A stretch of 64,000 nt of DNA, from assembly GCA_024707255.1 (NCBI GenBank), contig JANQAC010000001.1, positions 1,240,001 to 1,304,000 of the forward strand, written 5' to 3'. This document shows, one piece after another, positions 25,767 to 35,980 of the stretch. The notes beneath the pieces are model-generated. The model was not told the DNA's origin. It saw only the letters and a program-made list of their open reading frames with translations, and made no database searches. Origin of the DNA: Asticcacaulis sp. (lineage in GTDB: Bacteria; Pseudomonadota; Alphaproteobacteria; Caulobacterales; Caulobacteraceae). Within the stretch, counting starts at the first letter, position 1, and every line of letters starts with the position of its first letter. The position numbers and the translations under genes are program-made.

Positions 25767-27667
25767 ATGAAGTATCTGCTGACGTCTGCGGCCTGTGTGG
25801 CCTTGCTTACCGGCTGCGCCACCACGACAACGCCTTCCGCGCCCTCGGTGGTACTGGGTTCCGGCAGCGGGCCGGGGCCTATACCGTGCCGGTCGAGCCC
25901 GCGCCGCTGACCCCGGCGATGCCGGCCAAGCCGACGCCGGAAGAGGCCACGGCCTTTATCACCGATGCCGAAGCGAAGCTGGCCGATCTCAACGAATATG
26001 ATCAGCACGCCCAATGGATGGGCGCCACCTTTATTAATTTCGACAGCGAGTGGCTCCAGACCAAGGCCGATGCCGCCCTGAACGAGGCCACGGTCAAATA
26101 TGCCATGGAATCGGCGCAGTATAATGATGTCGATGCCGATCCGGTGACGCGCCGCAAGCTCGACCTGCTGCGTATTTCCCAAACCCTGCCGGCGGCGGCC
26201 GAGCCTGGCGCCGCAGAGGAATTGTCGGCCGTGGCCGCCAAGCTGGGCGCCACCTATTCGACCGGCAAGTTCACCTGGAAGGGCAAGACCTATAATCTCG
26301 ATGATGCGTCTGATGTGATGGCCAAGACGCGCGATCCGCTGACCACCCGCGCCATGTGGGAAGGCTGGATGAGCATAGCCGCGCCGATGAAGGACGATTA
26401 TGCCAAGCTGACGGAACTTTCCAATAAGGGCGCGCAAGGTTTGGGCTTCAAGGATACCGGCGCCCTGTGGCGCTCCGGCTATGACATGGACCCGGACGCT
26501 TTCGCCGCCGAGACCGACAAGCTGTGGACCCAGGTCGCGCCCTTCTACAAGAATCTGCACTGCTATACGCGCCGCAAGCTGAATGAGAAGTATGGCGATG
26601 CCGTCCAGCCGAAGACCGGCCCGATCCGCGCTGACCTGCTCGGTAATATGTGGGCGCAGGACTGGTCGAACATCTATGACGTGGTGGCGCCGAAAGGGAT
26701 AAAATCCAGCTACAGTCTCGACAAGCTGTTGGTGAAGAAGAAGTACGACCCGCTGAAAATGGTCCATACCGGTGAGAACTTCTACACCTCGCTCGGTTTC
26801 AAATCCCTGCCGTCCACCTTCTGGGAACGCTCGCAGTTCACCCGGCCGCGTGACCGCGAAGTGGTCTGCCACGCTTCGGCCTGGGATGTCGATAATAACG
26901 AAGACCTGCGCATCAAGATGTGTACCCAGGTCAATGGCGAGGACTTCTACACGGTCCACCACGAGCTGGGGCATAATTTCTACCAGCGCGCCTATATGGA
27001 TCAGCCCTTCCTGTTCAAGAACGGCGCCAATGACGGCTTCCATGAAGCGATCGGTGATTTTATCGGCCTCAGTTCGGTGACGCCGACCTATCTCAAGCAG
27101 ATCGGTTTGCTGGACAAGGTGCCGGGCGAATCGGAGGATATTCCCTACCTGCTCAAGATGGCGCTGCAAAAGGTGGCCTTCCTGCCGTTTGGTCTGGAAA
27201 TCGATCGCTGGCGCTGGGAGGTCTTTTCCGGCCAGATCACCGAAGCGCAGTATAATCAGCGCTGGTGGGAACTGGTGCGCAAGTATCAGGGCATCCAGGC
27301 ACCGGGGCCGCGTCCGGAATCGGCCTTCGATCCGGGCGGCAAGTATCATGTGGCGGCCAGCGTGCCCTATACGCGCTATTTCCTGGCCGATATTTTGCAA
27401 TTCCAGTTCCAGCGCGCGGCGTGCGAACAGGCTGGCTGGAAGGGGCCGTTGCACCGCTGCTCGATCTATGGCGAACGCGCGGTGGGTGAGAAGCTGAACG
27501 CCATGCTGGAAATGGGGCAATCGAAGCCCTGGCCGGACGCGCTGGAAACCTTTACCGGCCAGCGCGAGATGGATGCCACGGCGATCATGGATTACTTCGC
27601 GCCGCTCAATGCCTGGCTGGAAGAGCAGAACAAGGACCAGCAGTGCGGCTGGGATGGCGAGATATAA
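25767..27667 (+). CDS. M2-family (ACE-like) zinc dipeptidyl carboxypeptidase lipoprotein (frameshifted near N-terminus)
   Basis: Start at ATG 25767 with GGGAGG 7 nt upstream. The signal peptide MKYLLTSAACVALLTGC has a lipobox, so this is a lipoprotein. The frame shifts at the G run around 25869-25871; one additional G joins it to AYTVPVEPAPLTPAMPAKPTP and the rest, about 633 aa. The gluzincin motif HHELGHNFYQ and the downstream Glu in NDGFHEAIGD identify family M2, homologous to angiotensin-converting enzyme; it trims dipeptides from peptide C-termini. The stop codon lies 2 bp before the IS110 right end, so the coding region is complete at its 3' end. Confidence 0.88.
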
Positions 27668-27700
27668 TCTACGGGCAACTGTGTTTGAGTGTGGCGCGGA

Positions 27701-28654
27701 TCAGGTGATCTGCGCCATTTCTTTTGTGTGCCAGTTTGAGTTTTTAGCGATCATAGCGTTGAGTGCTGTGATCATCCACCTCGCAATGGCAATGAGGGGG
27801 CACTTCTTTTGTTTTCCTCTGCTTGTGAGGGCCTGATAGCGGTCTTTTACGTCGGCTTTTGATCGGCTTGCGGTTACGGCAGCGGCGAAGAGGAGGTGGC
27901 GGATGTGGCGCCTTCCGCCCCAGATGGTTCTTTTTCCCCTGAATGTTCCGCTATCCCTTGGATGAGGGGCCAGTCCGGTCAGGCTTGCGATCTGTTTTCG
28001 GTTTCTGTGTCCGAGCTCAGGCAAATCCGCGATCAGGGTTGCTGCGGTAACCGGTCCGATGCCTGGCGCACTTTGCAGGCAGACAGAGGCTTTGCGGAAG
28101 TCAGAGTTGGCCTCGATCAGTTCGCGGATTACGGCTTCAATGCTGCGGATTTGCTGATCAAGGATGCTGAGCATGTGGTCGAGGCTTTGGCATATCCAGG
28201 GATCATTGCAGAACTGATGTCTACGGGTACGTTCCTGCTTGCGCATTTCGACCATCTGCCGGCGCCTGCTGAGATACAGGCTGAGCCTAACCCGTTCGGT
28301 CGAGCGAGGTTGTGACGGTGCCGGCTTTAGGGCCTGCGCCATATGGGCCAGCATGGCTGCATCAACGCGGTCTGTCTTGGCGCGTCGGCCTGAGGCTTTA
28401 GCAAAGTCTCTGGCGTCTCTGGGGTTTACGCGGACAAAGGCACCCTGACGCCGCTCCAGTTCTGTGTGCAGGGTCTGGTCAACACGGCTTGTAGCTTCGA
28501 ACACGACAAGACGTTGGGTGTCGAGGCCATCCAGCCAGGCTGTGATGGCATCAGTGTGGTTATCGATCTGAAAGTAACGCGAAGTTTGACTGTCGAAGAT
28601 GTCGAGTGTCGCTTTGGAAACATCGACGCCAATGGGAAATTGGTGCAAGGTCAT
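27701..28654 (-). CDS. IS110-family transposase, copy 2
   Basis: Translation identical to the copy at 3984-4937, including the DEDD residues (GVDVSKATLDIF, VVFEATSR, RAKTDRVDAAM) and the serine region (HPRDSGTFRGKR). ATG at 28654 with the same AAGGA site upstream. Identity across both copies indicates recent transposition or gene conversion. Confidence 0.92.
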   Translation of the reverse strand: MTLHQFPIGVDVSKATLDIFDSQTSRYFQIDNHTDAITAWLDGLDTQRLVVFEATSRVDQTLHTELERRQGAFVRVNPRDARDFAKASGRRAKTDRVDAAMLAHMAQALKPAPSQPRSTERVRLSLYLSRRRQMVEMRKQERTRRHQFCNDPWICQSLDHMLSILDQQIRSIEAVIRELIEANSDFRKASVCLQSAPGIGPVTAATLIADLPELGHRNRKQIASLTGLAPHPRDSGTFRGKRTIWGGRRHIRHLLFAAAVTASRSKADVKDRYQALTSRGKQKKCPLIAIARWMITALNAMIAKNSNWHTKEMAQIT

Positions 28655-28677
28655 GGGGCCTGTCCTTGTCAATACGG

Positions 28678-28796
28678 GGTCGGTGGCGACCGCCCCCGGC
28701 AACTGTTCAGGTTTGGTGTGAAGCTGCCGGGGACTGAGCCCAGAAACGATCTCTAAGGGATCGGGGTTTGGACAGTCTCCCGGCGGCGATCTTCAC
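28678..28796 (-). ncRNA. Candidate IS110 bridge RNA, copy 2
   Basis: Inverted counterpart of 3842-3960, with the same nested stems and the same matches to the element ends. The only base difference noticed (28697) falls directly after the ACAGTTGCC right-end match, before the terminal hairpin, so it does not disturb any stem. Confidence 0.5.
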
Positions 28797-28833
28797 AATA
28801 GCATACCCACAACAGACAGGGTTTGGGGCCTGT

Positions 28834-29677
28834 GGGTCCGGACTCATATTATTTTGCCCACCAGTTGACGATGGCTGCGATGGTTATGGTTGCGATGAAG
28901 GTTTCAATCTTTCGGTCGTACCGCATGGCCACTCGCCTCCAATCTTTGAAGCGGCAGAACATGCGCTCGATTACGTTACGTTGCTTGTAGACACGTTTGT
29001 CATAGGCGAACTGGATGCGGCGATGACGCATAGGCGGGATGACCGCCTTTGTCCCACGCTCCGCCAGCCATTCACGCAGGGCGTTGGCGTCATATCCCTT
29101 GTCCGCCACCAACTCACCTGTCGGTGCCAGAGAACCTATGCACTGCTGAGCGACGGCGACATCGGGAATATTCCCAGGCGTTACGACGAGCGTCCAGGGT
29201 CTGCCATATGCGTCGCATAGAGCGTGGATCTTGCTCTGGCGTCCGATCTGGGTACGGCCGATACCATTGGCCAAAGCCCCCTTTTGCACCGCCGGCTGAG
29301 CGGTGGGCTCGCACCAGAGTCGCGTCGAGGAACAATCGGTCAGGCAAGGCTTCCTGACCGGCCAGGGCATGGAAAATTGCCTCCCACACGCCCTGATCGG
29401 CCCAGCGCACGAAGCGATTGTAAAGCGTCTTCTTCGGGCCATAGGCTGGCGGACAATCACTCCAGCGGCCACCCGATTTCAAAGCATGAACAATCCCGGA
29501 TAAAACCCGCCGGTCGTCCACACGCGGCTTTCCAGGACGTCCTTTGGGTAGCAAAGGCTCGATCCGCGCCCACTGCTCATCAGAAAACCAAAACAAATCA
29601 GACATGATCCACCTCCTGGCAAAGAAAGTGAATCACATCCGCAGGCTCAAAGGAATCCCAAATATGGGTCCGGACCC
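28834..29677 (-). mobile_element. IS5-family insertion sequence, copy 2 (844 bp)
   Basis: Inverted repeats at 28834-28850 (GGGTCCGGACTCATATT) and 29661-29677 (one mismatch to copy 1). A GT dinucleotide flanks both sides (28832-28833, 29678-29679), giving a 2-bp target duplication. Removing it rebuilds GGGGCCTGTGACCCC, the same palindrome loop used by copy 1. Relative to the adjacent IS110, IS5 is in the opposite orientation to copy 1, so the two insertions look independent. Confidence 0.9.
28849..29605 (-). CDS. IS5-family transposase, two overlapping frames (copy 2)
   Basis: Both frames are identical in translation to copy 1: MSDLFWFSDEQWARIEPLLP from 29605, first catalytic Asp in LFLDATLVRAH, then a shift at the A4G5 run (about 29277-29285), and VADKGYDAN plus RNVIERMFCRFKDW ending at 28849. 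Confidence 0.88.
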
Positions 29678-29781
29678 GTGACCCCAAGTCTTCCCTTATT
29701 CTAATAAAAAACCCCGCCCCAAAGGGGCGAGGATTTTATTAGAATAGAAAGGCTTTGTGGGATCGCAGACCCCACGCCCCA
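29678..29781. repeat. Palindromic intergenic repeat, copy interrupted by IS5
   Basis: Shares with 49406-49555 the order: GGGGCCTG.G.CCCC palindrome, CCCCAAGTCTTCCCTTA, an AT-armed GC hairpin, GAAAGG(C/T)TTGTGGG, and a terminal GACCCCACGCCCC. Here the first palindrome is split by the IS5. It fills the gap between argG and the IS elements. Confidence 0.8.
29697..29746. terminator. Terminator hairpin within the intergenic repeat, downstream of argG
   Basis: Thirteen-base AT-rich outer arms (TATTCTAATAAAA / TTTTATTAGAATA) enclose a GC stem CCCGCCCC/GGGGCGAGG. On the argG (minus) strand the GC stem is followed by GTTTTTTATT, a good intrinsic terminator; the symmetry makes it work in both directions. 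Confidence 0.8.
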
Positions 29782-31020
29782 TTACTTGCCGCGCTGATCG
29801 CGCTTCGCCGCCACACGCAGGCGCAGGGCGTTGAGCTTGATGAAGCCGGCCGCATCGCGGTGATCGTAAGCGACCTTCCCCTCTTCGAACGTGACCAAAT
29901 CCTGGTCGTACAGCGAATAGGGGCTTTCGCGGCCGGTGATGGTCACATTGCCCTTGTAGAGCTTGATCGTAACACGACCGGTGACCTTCGATTGCGAGTA
30001 GTCGATCGCGGCTTGCAGCATTTCGCGCTCCGGCGAGAACCAGAAGCCGTTATAGACCAGAGAGGCATATTTCGGCATCAGCTCGTCCTTCAGGTGCATG
30101 GCGCCGCGATCGAGCGTGATCGACTCGATGCCGCGGTGCGCTGCCAAAAGGATGGTGCCGCCGGGGGTTTCGTATACACCGCGCGACTTCATGCCGACGA
30201 AGCGGTTTTCGACGAGATCGAGACGGCCAACGCCATTGTCGTGGCCCAACTCGTTCAGCTTGGTCAGCAGGGCGGCCGGCGACAGGGCCACGCCATTGAT
30301 GGCAACCGGATCACCGCGCTCGAAATCCATGGTGAAGACGGTCGGGGTGTCGGGCGCGGCTTCCGGCGAAATGGTGCGCTGATATACGAATTCCGGTGCT
30401 TCGACGGCCGGATCTTCCAGCACCTTGCCTTCGGAGGACGAGTGCAGCAGGTTGGCGTCGACCGAGAAAGGCGCATCACCGCGCTTGTCCTTGGCGATCT
30501 GGATCTGATGCTTTTCAGCGAAGTCGAGCAGAGCTTCGCGGCTCTTGAAATCCCATTCGCGCCACGGGGCGATGACGCGAATATCGGGCTCCAGGCCATA
30601 ATAGCCCAGCTCGAAACGGACCTGATCATTACCCTTGCCGGTGGCGCCATGGGAAACGGCATCCGCGCCGGTCTTGCGGGCGATCTCGATCTGCTTCTTG
30701 GCGATCAGCGGACGGGCGATGGAGGTGCCGAGCAGGTACTGGCCTTCATAGACCGTGTTGGCGCGGAACATCGGGAAGACATAATCCTTCACGAACTCTT
30801 CGCGCACGTCCTCGATGAAGATGTTTTCCGGCTTCACGCCGGCGGCGAGCGCCTTGGCGCGGGCGGGTTCGATCTCGCCGCCCTGCCCCAGATCGGCGGT
30901 GAAGGTAACCACTTCGGCGCCATATTCGGTTTGCAGCCACTTCAGGATAATCGAGGTATCCAGGCCGCCGGAATAGGCGAGGACGACTTTCTTGACGGGC
31001 TTTTCAGCGGATGCGGACAT
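29782..31020 (-). CDS. argG: Argininosuccinate synthase
   Basis: Condenses citrulline and aspartate using ATP in arginine synthesis. 412 aa, normal length. The ATP-pyrophosphatase P-loop is [16 protein letters not shown]; substrate-binding blocks are [39 protein letters not shown] and [19 protein letters not shown]. It stands alone, leftward, with a strong terminator in the repeat downstream. The upstream 150 bp to kup holds its promoter; no obvious ArgR box was seen. Confidence 0.98.
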   Translation of the reverse strand: MSASAEKPVKKVVLAYSGGLDTSIILKWLQTEYGAEVVTFTADLGQGGEIEPARAKALAAGVKPENIFIEDVREEFVKDYVFPMFRANTVYEGQYLLGTSIARPLIAKKQIEIARKTGADAVSHGATGKGNDQVRFELGYYGLEPDIRVIAPWREWDFKSREALLDFAEKHQIQIAKDKRGDAPFSVDANLLHSSSEGKVLEDPAVEAPEFVYQRTISPEAAPDTPTVFTMDFERGDPVAINGVALSPAALLTKLNELGHDNGVGRLDLVENRFVGMKSRGVYETPGGTILLAAHRGIESITLDRGAMHLKDELMPKYASLVYNGFWFSPEREMLQAAIDYSQSKVTGRVTIKLYKGNVTITGRESPYSLYDQDLVTFEEGKVAYDHRDAAGFIKLNALRLRVAAKRDQRGK

Positions 31021-31169
31021 GGGAGCGGGCTTTCTAAGTCAGAAGGCAGTGAGGAGGTTAAAAACAGTCCCGCGCGCTTTAAGGTTTAACCCCCCGGATG
31101 CAAGACCGAATATGTGAAACTTACGGGTCAAGGGCCTGAGGCCGTCGCCAAAACGCAGGCCTTTTGGCG

Positions 31170-33070
31170 TTAGACGGTCACCTGCGTGCCCAGTTCGACC
31201 ACACGTCCTGGCGGGATATGAAAAAAGCTGGTCGGGTTGGCCGCGTTTTTCATCAGGAAGATGAACAGCTTGTCCTGCCAGACCGGCATGTCAGAATTGG
31301 CCGAGGGCACGACCGAGCGCTTGCCGATAAAGAAGCTGGTGGCCATGATATCGAACTTGACCCCATGCTTACGGCAAAGGCCAAGTGCCTGCGGAATATT
31401 GGGCGTTTCCATGAAACCAAAGCTTAGGGTCACGGTGGTGAAATCCGCATTGAGCTGTACAACGTCGACGCGCTGATCGGACGCGACGCGCGGGATATTG
31501 GCGGTATTGACCGTCAGGATGATGTTTTTCTCATGCAGCATCTTGTTGTGCTTGAGATTGTGCATCAAGGCGACCGGCGCCAGTGAGGCATCCGAGGTCA
31601 GGAAGATGGCCGTACCGGCAACCCTGTGAGGCGGCCGCTTTTCCAGTATTTCCACCAGGTCGGCCATGGGCAGGCTGTCGCGTTTTGCCTTGGCGGCCAG
31701 GATGTGCGCCCCCTGATCCAGGTGGTCATGACCAGGATCAGCAGACCGCCGAAGGCCAGTGGCATCCAGGCGCCGGAAAACAGCTTGGTCAGGTTGGAAG
31801 CCATGAAGATGGCTTCGATCAGGCCGAGCGGCACGAGCAGCATCAGGGTGCGTGGCCGCGACCACTGCCAGATGCGGCGGATAACAATATAGGCCATGAT
31901 GGTGCTGATGTACATGGTGCCGGTCACGGCAATGCCATAGGCGGAAGTCAAAGCATCCGAACTGCGGAACATGACGACCAGGAAGATGACGCCCACCATC
32001 AGCAGGCTGTTGATCTGCGGCACATAGATCTGCCCGGCCTGGGTTTCGGACGTGCGCTGGATATCCATGCGCGGCAGAAGCCCGAGTTGCACCGCCTGCT
32101 GGGTCATGGAAAAGGCGCCGGTGATGACCGCCTGCGACGCGATGATGGTGGCAAGGCCCGCCAACAGAAGCACCGGCCAGTAAAAGGCATCCGGCACCAT
32201 GCGCCAGAAGGGATTGGCCTGAGCGGTCGGGTCGATCAGGGTCAGGGCACCCTGGCCAAGATAGTTGAGGATCAGGGCCGGGAAGACGATCCACAACCAG
32301 GCTGTGCTGATGGGCCGGCGGCCGAAATGGCCCATATCGGCATAAAGCGCCTCGGCCCCGGTCACCACCAGGAAGACGGACCCCAGTATAATGAAGCCGG
32401 TGATACCATTGGCCAGCAGGAACGACACCCCGTAGTGCGGGCTGAGCGCGGCCAGTATGGCGGGCTTCTGCGCGATGTAATAGACGCCCATGCCGGCGAT
32501 GACGACGAACCACAACAGCATGACCGGGCCGAACAGGCGCGCCACTTTCTCGGTGCCACGCGACTGAACAAGGAACAGGCTGAGTAAAATTACCAGGGCA
32601 ATCGGCAGGATGTACTGGTCGAGCGTGTGACCAATGCCCGGCGCATCCTTCACCCCCTCGACGGCGCTCAGGACTGACAGGGCCGGCGTGATGATGCTGT
32701 CACCGTAAAAAAGGGCCGCGCCGCACACGCCCAAAAAGAAAACCGTCGCCGAGTATCGGCCCAGTGCCTTTTGCGCCAGGGCCATAAGGGCCAGTGTGCC
32801 GCCCTCGCCGGCATTATCGGCACGCATCAGGAAGATGACGTATTTGATCGTCACCAGCAGGACGAGTGCCCAGAAGACAAGCGAAATGACGCCGAAGGTG
32901 GCCAGGTGCGGATCGGTGCCGGCGCGGGCGTGATGCAGGGCCTCGCGCATGGCGTAAAGCGGACTGGTGCCGATATCGCCGAAGACAACCCCGATGGCGC
33001 CAACGGTGAGGCCCCACAGCCGCCTGTGACCATGACCGGTTTCGGCCTGGTCGTGAGTATCGCTCGTCAT
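31170..33070 (-). CDS. kup: Kup-family potassium/proton symporter, first of two (frameshifted)
   Basis: Low-affinity K+ uptake protein. I start at ATG 33070 (MTSDTHDQAETGHGHRRLWG). The family hallmark GVVFGDIGTSPLYAMREAL follows, with about twelve hydrophobic segments and then a cytoplasmic C-terminal domain. The frame breaks at the C5 run 31709-31713 (coding strand G5); one additional G restores WIRGAHILAAKAKRDS and leads into RPPHRVAGTAIFLTSD and the C-terminus HIPPGRVVELGTQVTV. About 633 aa repaired. Very similar to the neighbouring kup copy, mainly in the C-terminal half. Confidence 0.9.
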
Positions 33071-33184
33071 TTGCCTGTCGGCCTCTGCACGCGGAAACAA
33101 GCGAGGGCAGATAGCCTATTTGCGACACCTGATGGTGTATAGATTTTGTATATATTTGCGGATCAAGGGGCGCAACACCCCCTG

Positions 33185-35194
33185 CTACACCGTCACCTGG
33201 GTGCCCAGTTCAACCACGCGGCCCGGCGGGATATGGAAGAATTCGGTCGGATTGGTGGCGTTTTTCATCAGGAAGATGAACAGCTTGTCCTGCCACAGCG
33301 GCATTCCGGAATTGGCCGAGGGCACCACCGAGCGCTTGCCGACAAAGAAGCTGGTGGCCATGATATCGAACTTCAGGCCCAGCTTGCGGCAAAGGCCAAG
33401 CGCCCGCGGCAGGTTTGGGCTTTCCATGAAACCGTAGTTCAGCGTCACCTTCTTGAAATCGTCATTGATGATCTCGATGGTGACGCGCTTGTCTTCCGGC
33501 ACGCGCGGCACGCCGATCGTCTTGACGGTCAGGATGATATTCTTCTCATGCAAAATCTTGTTGTGCTTGAGATTGTGCATCAGCGCCACAGGCGCCAGGT
33601 CAGAATCGGAGGTCAGGAAGATGGCCGTGCCGGCCACCCGGTGCGGCGGACGCTTCTTCAGCATATCGACGAGATCGAGCAGGGCCACGCTGTCGCGGCG
33701 CGATTTCTCGGTCAGGGTACGGGTGCCGGTGGCCCAGGTCAGCATGATCAGGACCAGCAGGCTGGCCAGCAGCAGGGGCAACCAGGCGCCCTGCGGGATT
33801 TTCAGCAGGTTGGAGCCGAAGAAGACAATATCGAGCAGGCCAACCGGGGCGATCAGCGCCCAGGCCTGCCAGCGCTTCCATTTCCAGACATGGCGCAGGA
33901 AGACATAGGCCAGCAGGGTATCGACCATCATGGCGCCGGTGACGGCGATGCCGTACATCGAGGTCAGACGGTCGGTGGAGCGGAAGGCGAACAGCAGCAC
34001 CAGAACGCCGACCATCAGCATGGTATTGATCTGCGGCACGAAGATCTGGCCGGCCTGGGTTTCGCTGGTGCGCTTGATATCGATGCGTGGCAAAAGGCCG
34101 AGCTGGACGCCCTGTTGGGTGATCGAGAAGGCACCGGTAATGACGGCCTGCGAGGCGATGACCGTGGCCATGGTAGCGAGAATGAAAACCGGCCAGTAGG
34201 CGACTTCCGGCACCATGCGCCAGAACGGATTTTCCCGCGCCGAGGGGTCGGCGAGGGTCAGCGCCCCCTGGCCTAGATAGTTCAAAGTCAGGCAGGGCAG
34301 AACGAAGAACAGCCAGGAACTCTGGATCGGTTTTTTGCCGAAATGGCCCATGTCAGCATAAAGCGCTTCGGCGCCGGTGACGGCCAGGAAGACCGAGCCC
34401 AGGATCACGAAGCCGACAAAGCCGTTGGCGAACAGGAACTCAATGCCGTACTGCGGCATGAGCGCCACCAGTATGCCCGGCTGGTCGAAGATATGGTAAA
34501 GGCCGAGGCCGCCGAGACACAGGAACCACACGACAGTTATGGGGCCGAACAGGCCAGCCACCTTGGCCGTACCCTTGGATTGGACCATGAACAGGGCAAT
34601 GAGAATAACCGCCGATATCGGCACGATCAGGTGATGCACCTGCCCACCGAGCCCCGGCGCGTCCTTCAGGCCTTCGACGGCGCCCAGCACCGAAACGGCC
34701 GGGGTGATAATGCCGTCGCCATAGAAAAGCGCTGCACCGCAGATGCCGAGGAAGAATACGGTCGGCGAATACTTGCCAAGCGCCTTTTGCGTCAGCGCCA
34801 TCAGGGCCAGGGTGCCGCCTTCGCCCTTGTTGTCGGCCTTCATCAGGAACAGGACGTACTTGACCGTCACCACCATGACCAGGGCCCAGAAGACGAGCGA
34901 GATCACGCCTTTCACCGCCAGTTCGGCATTGGTGCCTTCGCGGGTATGGAACAGGGCTTCGCGCATGGCATAGAGCGGGCTGGTGCCGATATCGCCGAAG
35001 ACGACGCCGATTGAACCGACCGCCAGCGCCCAGAAGCCTTCGCTGCCATGCCCATGGCTCGACACGGCTTCGGCTTCGCCGCTGGGATCCGAAGCGGATT
35101 GTGTGCTGGTTTTGGCGGTATCGGCGGCCGCGGCCGCACCTGTTTCCGGTCCCGTGGCTGATGCCTGGGGTTCAGGAGGGGTATCCCCGATCAT
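33185..35194 (-). CDS. kup: Kup-family potassium/proton symporter, second of two
   Basis: Intact protein of 669 aa. Start at ATG 35194 (MIGDTPPEPQASATGPE), with AGGAG 7 nt upstream. An Ala/Thr/Glu-rich N-terminal tail of about 50 residues precedes GVVFGDIGTSPLYAMREALF. Twelve predicted membrane segments and the cytosolic domain RPPHRVAGTAIFLTSDSDLAP follow. Tandem with the first copy, in the same direction with a 114-bp gap, so they arose by duplication. Separate regulation is possible since a short AT-rich gap separates them. Confidence 0.95.
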   Translation of the reverse strand: MIGDTPPEPQASATGPETGAAAAADTAKTSTQSASDPSGEAEAVSSHGHGSEGFWALAVGSIGVVFGDIGTSPLYAMREALFHTREGTNAELAVKGVISLVFWALVMVVTVKYVLFLMKADNKGEGGTLALMALTQKALGKYSPTVFFLGICGAALFYGDGIITPAVSVLGAVEGLKDAPGLGGQVHHLIVPISAVILIALFMVQSKGTAKVAGLFGPITVVWFLCLGGLGLYHIFDQPGILVALMPQYGIEFLFANGFVGFVILGSVFLAVTGAEALYADMGHFGKKPIQSSWLFFVLPCLTLNYLGQGALTLADPSARENPFWRMVPEVAYWPVFILATMATVIASQAVITGAFSITQQGVQLGLLPRIDIKRTSETQAGQIFVPQINTMLMVGVLVLLFAFRSTDRLTSMYGIAVTGAMMVDTLLAYVFLRHVWKWKRWQAWALIAPVGLLDIVFFGSNLLKIPQGAWLPLLLASLLVLIMLTWATGTRTLTEKSRRDSVALLDLVDMLKKRPPHRVAGTAIFLTSDSDLAPVALMHNLKHNKILHEKNIILTVKTIGVPRVPEDKRVTIEIINDDFKKVTLNYGFMESPNLPRALGLCRKLGLKFDIMATSFFVGKRSVVPSANSGMPLWQDKLFIFLMKNATNPTEFFHIPPGRVVELGTQVTV

Positions 35195-35380
35195 GCATAC
35201 GCTCCTGAGGGCGCCGGTATGGCAAGCTGACACAAGGTCACTTTGGGAGGCCCTCGCTTGAACTGCGCGCTCTTACGCCTATTTATTACCACATTCAATC
35301 TCGATTCTCGCATCTATCGGGGGCGCGGGCGTTAATCCCCCTATCAAGACGGCGGAAATCAGCGTATAAAAGCTAGGCAA

Positions 35381-35827
35381 ATGTCTGATAGTCAAAGATT
35401 TCCCGTGGCCGCCCACACGCTGGCCTATCTGGCCCACCGTAACGCCTATTCCCGTGAACAGGCGGTGTCTTCGTCTGTGCTCGCCGCTTCCATCCCCACC
35501 AATCCGGTCGTTATCCGCCGCATGACCACACAACTGGCGAAGGCCGGCCTGCTGGCCACCTGTTCCGGCGTCTCCGGCGGGGCCTGGCTGTTGAAGAAGC
35601 CGGAACAGATCAGGCTCGATGAGGTGCTGAAAGCGGTTAATGGCTGCGCGCACCTGGGTTCCGCGCCGCTGGGCGCCGAAGGCTGCCCGGTCAGCCAGGC
35701 CATCCCCAAGGCCGTCAACGAAGCCATGACCGCCGCCAATATCGCCGCCGCGCAAAGCCTTTCCACCTTTACCGTGGCCGACTTGCTGAAACACACGGCC
35801 GAACTGCCGGTCGAAGTGCCGGCATAA
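35381..35827 (+). CDS. Rrf2-family transcriptional regulator
   Basis: A 148-aa winged-helix protein. FPVAAHTLAYLAHRN and SSVLAASIPTNPVVIRRMTTQLAKAGLL form the HTH, and the wing contains SGVSGGAWLLKKP. The conserved Rrf2 cysteine cluster is reduced: only CSG, CAHLGS and GCPVSQ cysteines occur, spaced unlike IscR. A YwnA-like, possibly thiol- or cluster-sensing regulator is the best guess. It lies divergent from kup, separated by 186 bp, and could control kup or the SDR gene downstream. Confidence 0.85.
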   Translation: MSDSQRFPVAAHTLAYLAHRNAYSREQAVSSSVLAASIPTNPVVIRRMTTQLAKAGLLATCSGVSGGAWLLKKPEQIRLDEVLKAVNGCAHLGSAPLGAEGCPVSQAIPKAVNEAMTAANIAAAQSLSTFTVADLLKHTAELPVEVPA

Positions 35828-35980
35828 ACGCCTGCTCAAGCGCTAGCTACGGCTCGCGCCAACGGGCGCGGCGCGCAGTCGCGCTTGCCAAGTCTCGGCG
35901 ACTTGGAATTTATGGAATTTACTTGCAATCATGTTGGTTGTCGTATTCGCTTCCGGGTATTTTTTAACTGAGAGACTGAT

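Larger units (their letters stand above)
27670..28824 (-). mobile_element. IS110-family insertion sequence, copy 2 (inverted relative to copy 1)
   Basis: Same element as at 3814-4968 in the opposite orientation; position p of copy 1 corresponds to 32638 minus p. I see one base difference in the leader (copy-1 position 3941, here 28697) and none in the translated transposase. The right end lies 2 bp after the M2 peptidase stop. The left end points at the palindromic repeat that precedes argG, and that repeat is in turn interrupted by the IS5 copy. Confidence 0.85.

Noticed and set aside
25745..27520. Long open frame of 591 codons on the minus strand opposite the M2 peptidase
   Set aside because: Antisense shadow of a GC-rich gene; no motif or ribosome site, while the plus strand carries HHELGH and a full family match.
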